DNA from: Micavibrio sp. UBA6212
GTDB taxonomy: Bacteria; Pseudomonadota; Alphaproteobacteria; Micavibrionales; Micavibrionaceae
Direction: 5' to 3'
Length of the DNA stretch: 64,000 nt
Assembly (NCBI GenBank): GCA_002421905.1
Contig: DISK01000005.1
Location: 30,432-94,431 of the forward strand
In this document: piece by piece, positions 62,308-64,000 of the stretch
Numbering within the stretch: position 1 is the stretch's first letter
Layout: every line of letters begins with the position of its first letter
Notes under the pieces: model-generated
Databases searched by the model: none
What the model was told of the DNA's origin: nothing
The model's input: the letters and a program-made list of their open reading frames with translations, nothing else
Translations under genes and position numbers: made by a program

Positions 62308-64000
62308 CAGAATCATCTTGTATTGGCAACAATGCGGGCTTTTTCTTAACAAAACGCAACAGCGCAATAATAGCCGCCGGTGTAACTCCCGGAATACGCG
62401 AAGCCGCTCCCAATGTTGCAGGCCGAACTTCCTGCAGTTTCAAGCGGATTTCGGTAGAAAGGCTCCCAACCAACGCATAATCAAGATTAGATGGAAGAAT
62501 CAAATCTTCATCCTTGCGGAAGGCCGCAATATCAGCCTCCTGCCGATCCATATAGCCCGAATAAACGGCATCAATCTGGATCTGCTCAACAATATCAGCT
62601 GCAAATTCTGACAATTCCGGCCAAATTCTACAAACATCACTCCAACCAACATTTGGCATTCTAAGCAAATCAAAAACGGAACGGCGTATTCCATCTCTAT
62701 TCACCTCAAGCCCATAGGACAAAAGTTCGTTGGGCGTCATGTTAAGTTCAGCCGCTAAACAACGGGCACGCTCCAGAGCTTTTGATTTTTCTTCCCAGAA
62801 TTTTTGCCGTGCGGATCGTACGCAGCCAATCCCCAACCCCTTCGGGGTCAGGCGCTGATCTGCGTTATCCGCACGCAGCCGCAGCCGATACTCGGCGCGG
62901 CTGGTAAACATTCTATAGGGTTCAGGAGCCCCTCTGGTGATTAAATCATCAACCATCACCCCGATATAAGCCTCGGCGCGATCCAAGACAAAAGGTTCAA
63001 AAGTTTCACGTGAAACATTCGAATCAATTCGCGCCAACAGGGCCGCATTTATGCCCGCCATCAGCCCTTGTGCCGCAGCCTCTTCATATCCAGTTGTCCC
63101 ATTAATCTGTCCGGCAAGGAATAAACCAGGGGCTGATTTTGATTCAAGAGCGGGGGTAAGGTCTCTTGGATCACAGAAATCATATTCAATCGCATAGCCA
63201 TATTGGAAAATTTTAACGTTCTCGAGGCCAGCAATAGAGCGAATAATCTGATCCTGCACATCAATCGGCAAAGAGGTTGAAATTCCGTTCGGATAGACAG
63301 TCGGATCATCCAGCCCCTCAGACTCAAGGAAAATCTGATGCCGATCTTTATCAGCAAACCGCATAATCTTATCTTCAATAGATGGGCAATATCGCGGTCC
63401 GCGGCTTTTAATCTGACCGGAATACATAGGTGCCCGCCCAATATTCTCGCGAATAATTTCATGAGTTCTGGGTGACGTGTACGTCATATAACAAGAAATT
63501 TGGGGGACTGTAATCTGGTCTGTCATAAAAGAAAAAGGAATTGCAGGATCATCGCCTTTTTGCTCTTCCAGAATCGACCAGTTAATTGTCCGGCCATCAA
63601 GGCGGGCGGGGGTTCCTGTTTTTAGACGGGATAAAGGCAAATTCAAACGATCCAGAGCCAAGGCCAAACCCACAGCAGGCTCATCACCCATACGCCCTGC
63701 AGGATACTGGGCTTCCCCTTGGTGAATAATCCCTCTCAGAAAAGTTCCGGTGGTCAGGACAACCGCCTTCGCATGAAGCATTCGGCCATCCGCCAGCACA
63801 ACGCCACTAACACATTGATTCTCATCAATAATTAGGTCTTCAGCCCCACAGGCAATAATGTCAAGATTTTCATAATTTGAGAGTTCAGCCTGCATAGCCT
63901 CGCGATAAAGCTTCCGGTCGGCCTGAGCTCGCGGCCCACGCACAGCAGGGCCCTTGGAGGCATTGAGCATCCGAAACTGAATACCTGAACGATCAATGAC
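62297..64000 (-). CDS. mnmG: tRNA uridine-5-carboxymethylaminomethyl modification enzyme MnmG (5' end outside window)
   Basis: The C-terminal 567 residues of MnmG (GidA), which with MnmE modifies the wobble uridine of several tRNAs. The frame stays open to the right edge (VIDRSGIQFRMLNASKGPAV). Seen: VVLTTGTFLRGIIHQGEAQY, RLKTGTPARLDGRTI, RGPRYCPSIEDKIMRF, the FAD-site AGQINGTTGYEEAAAQGLMA and the C-terminal GVTPAAIIALLRFVKK. A parS site lies within it. The N-terminal FAD P-loop is missing because of the window edge. Confidence 0.97.
   Translation of the reverse strand, partial: VIDRSGIQFRMLNASKGPAVRGPRAQADRKLYREAMQAELSNYENLDIIACGAEDLIIDENQCVSGVVLADGRMLHAKAVVLTTGTFLRGIIHQGEAQYPAGRMGDEPAVGLALALDRLNLPLSRLKTGTPARLDGRTINWSILEEQKGDDPAIPFSFMTDQITVPQISCYMTYTSPRTHEIIRENIGRAPMYSGQIKSRGPRYCPSIEDKIMRFADKDRHQIFLESEGLDDPTVYPNGISTSLPIDVQDQIIRSIAGLENVKIFQYGYAIEYDFCDPRDLTPALESKSAPGLFLAGQINGTTGYEEAAAQGLMAGINAALLARIDSNVSRETFEPFVLDRAEAYIGVMVDDLITRGAPEPYRMFTSRAEYRLRLRADNADQRLTPKGLGIGCVRSARQKFWEEKSKALERARCLAAELNMTPNELLSYGLEVNRDGIRRSVFDLLRMPNVGWSDVCRIWPELSEFAADIVEQIQIDAVYSGYMDRQEADIAAFRKDEDLILPSNLDYALVGSLSTEIRLKLQEVRPATLGAASRIPGVTPAAIIALLRFVKKKPALLPIQDDSDAA
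63002..63017. promoter_or_regulatory. parS site 3, inside mnmG
   Basis: AGTTTCACGTGAAACA, identical to site 2 and one base from the consensus, inside mnmG where it is read as Val-Ser-Arg-Glu-Thr. Confidence 0.93.

Overview
The window reads as one contiguous piece of an alphaproteobacterial chromosome of moderate G+C content, with densely packed genes on both strands. The alphaproteobacterial reading rests on several things: the mnmG-rsmG-parA-parB order with parS sites, the secB/Tim44-domain divergent pair, a DUF3576-type lipoprotein, the leuS-lptE-holA run, an aa3-type ctaC-ctaD pair and a long-form hpf beside ptsN. The left edge carries Dot/Icm (type IVB) secretion genes, which would fit a host-associated or predatory lineage such as Micavibrionales-like or Holosporales-like bacteria. 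That placement is inference; no rRNA is present to test it.

Layout. 1-2.5 kb: a leftward Dot/Icm core cluster (two tandem DotI/IcmL genes, then DotH/IcmK cut by the window edge), downstream of gmk. 3.3-9 kb: an SDR oxidoreductase, an ArsR regulator, two glycosyltransferases, a hydrolase and comM. 9-17 kb: a lipoprotein, a 2-TM protein, leuS, lptE-holA-gtrA, a TerC-family protein and a GNAT. 17-28 kb: a solitary HicB-like protein, a HIT protein, folC-accD, a DUF3576 lipoprotein, rlmB, tRNA-Tyr, a CNNM protein, yjdM, an atypical malate dehydrogenase and an RTX-like anchored protein. 28-37 kb: a GGDEF protein, a LOG-family protein, the phospholipid operon psd-pssA with a degenerate third gene, a PAS histidine-kinase-like protein lacking the phospho-accepting His, and rpoN. 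37.5-38.6 kb: tRNA-Ser followed by a roughly 1-kb insertion bounded by a 23-bp direct repeat of the tRNA 3' end, carrying two small unknown genes.

38.6-51 kb: a SIMPL-domain protein, ctaD/ctaC, rsmE, ubiA, several large unrecognised helical proteins, secB, a Tim44-domain protein, a TerD protein and xseA. 51-64 kb: putA, a YeiH-type transporter, purD, murI, hpf, a ptsN-like gene lacking its active-site His, a TerA/TerD-like protein, and the chromosome-partitioning block parB-parA-rsmG-mnmG with three parS sites, two of them inside coding sequence.

Most genes are housekeeping. The parts that most repay attention are the Dot/Icm fragment with a DotI duplication, the tRNA-Ser mini-island, three enzymes or regulators that kept their fold but lost a signature catalytic motif (PtsN-like, histidine kinase, CDP-alcohol phosphatidyltransferase-like), dispersed Ter-family genes, and three promoters placed so that transcription would begin at the start codon. 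All calls come from reading the sequence; no database search was run.
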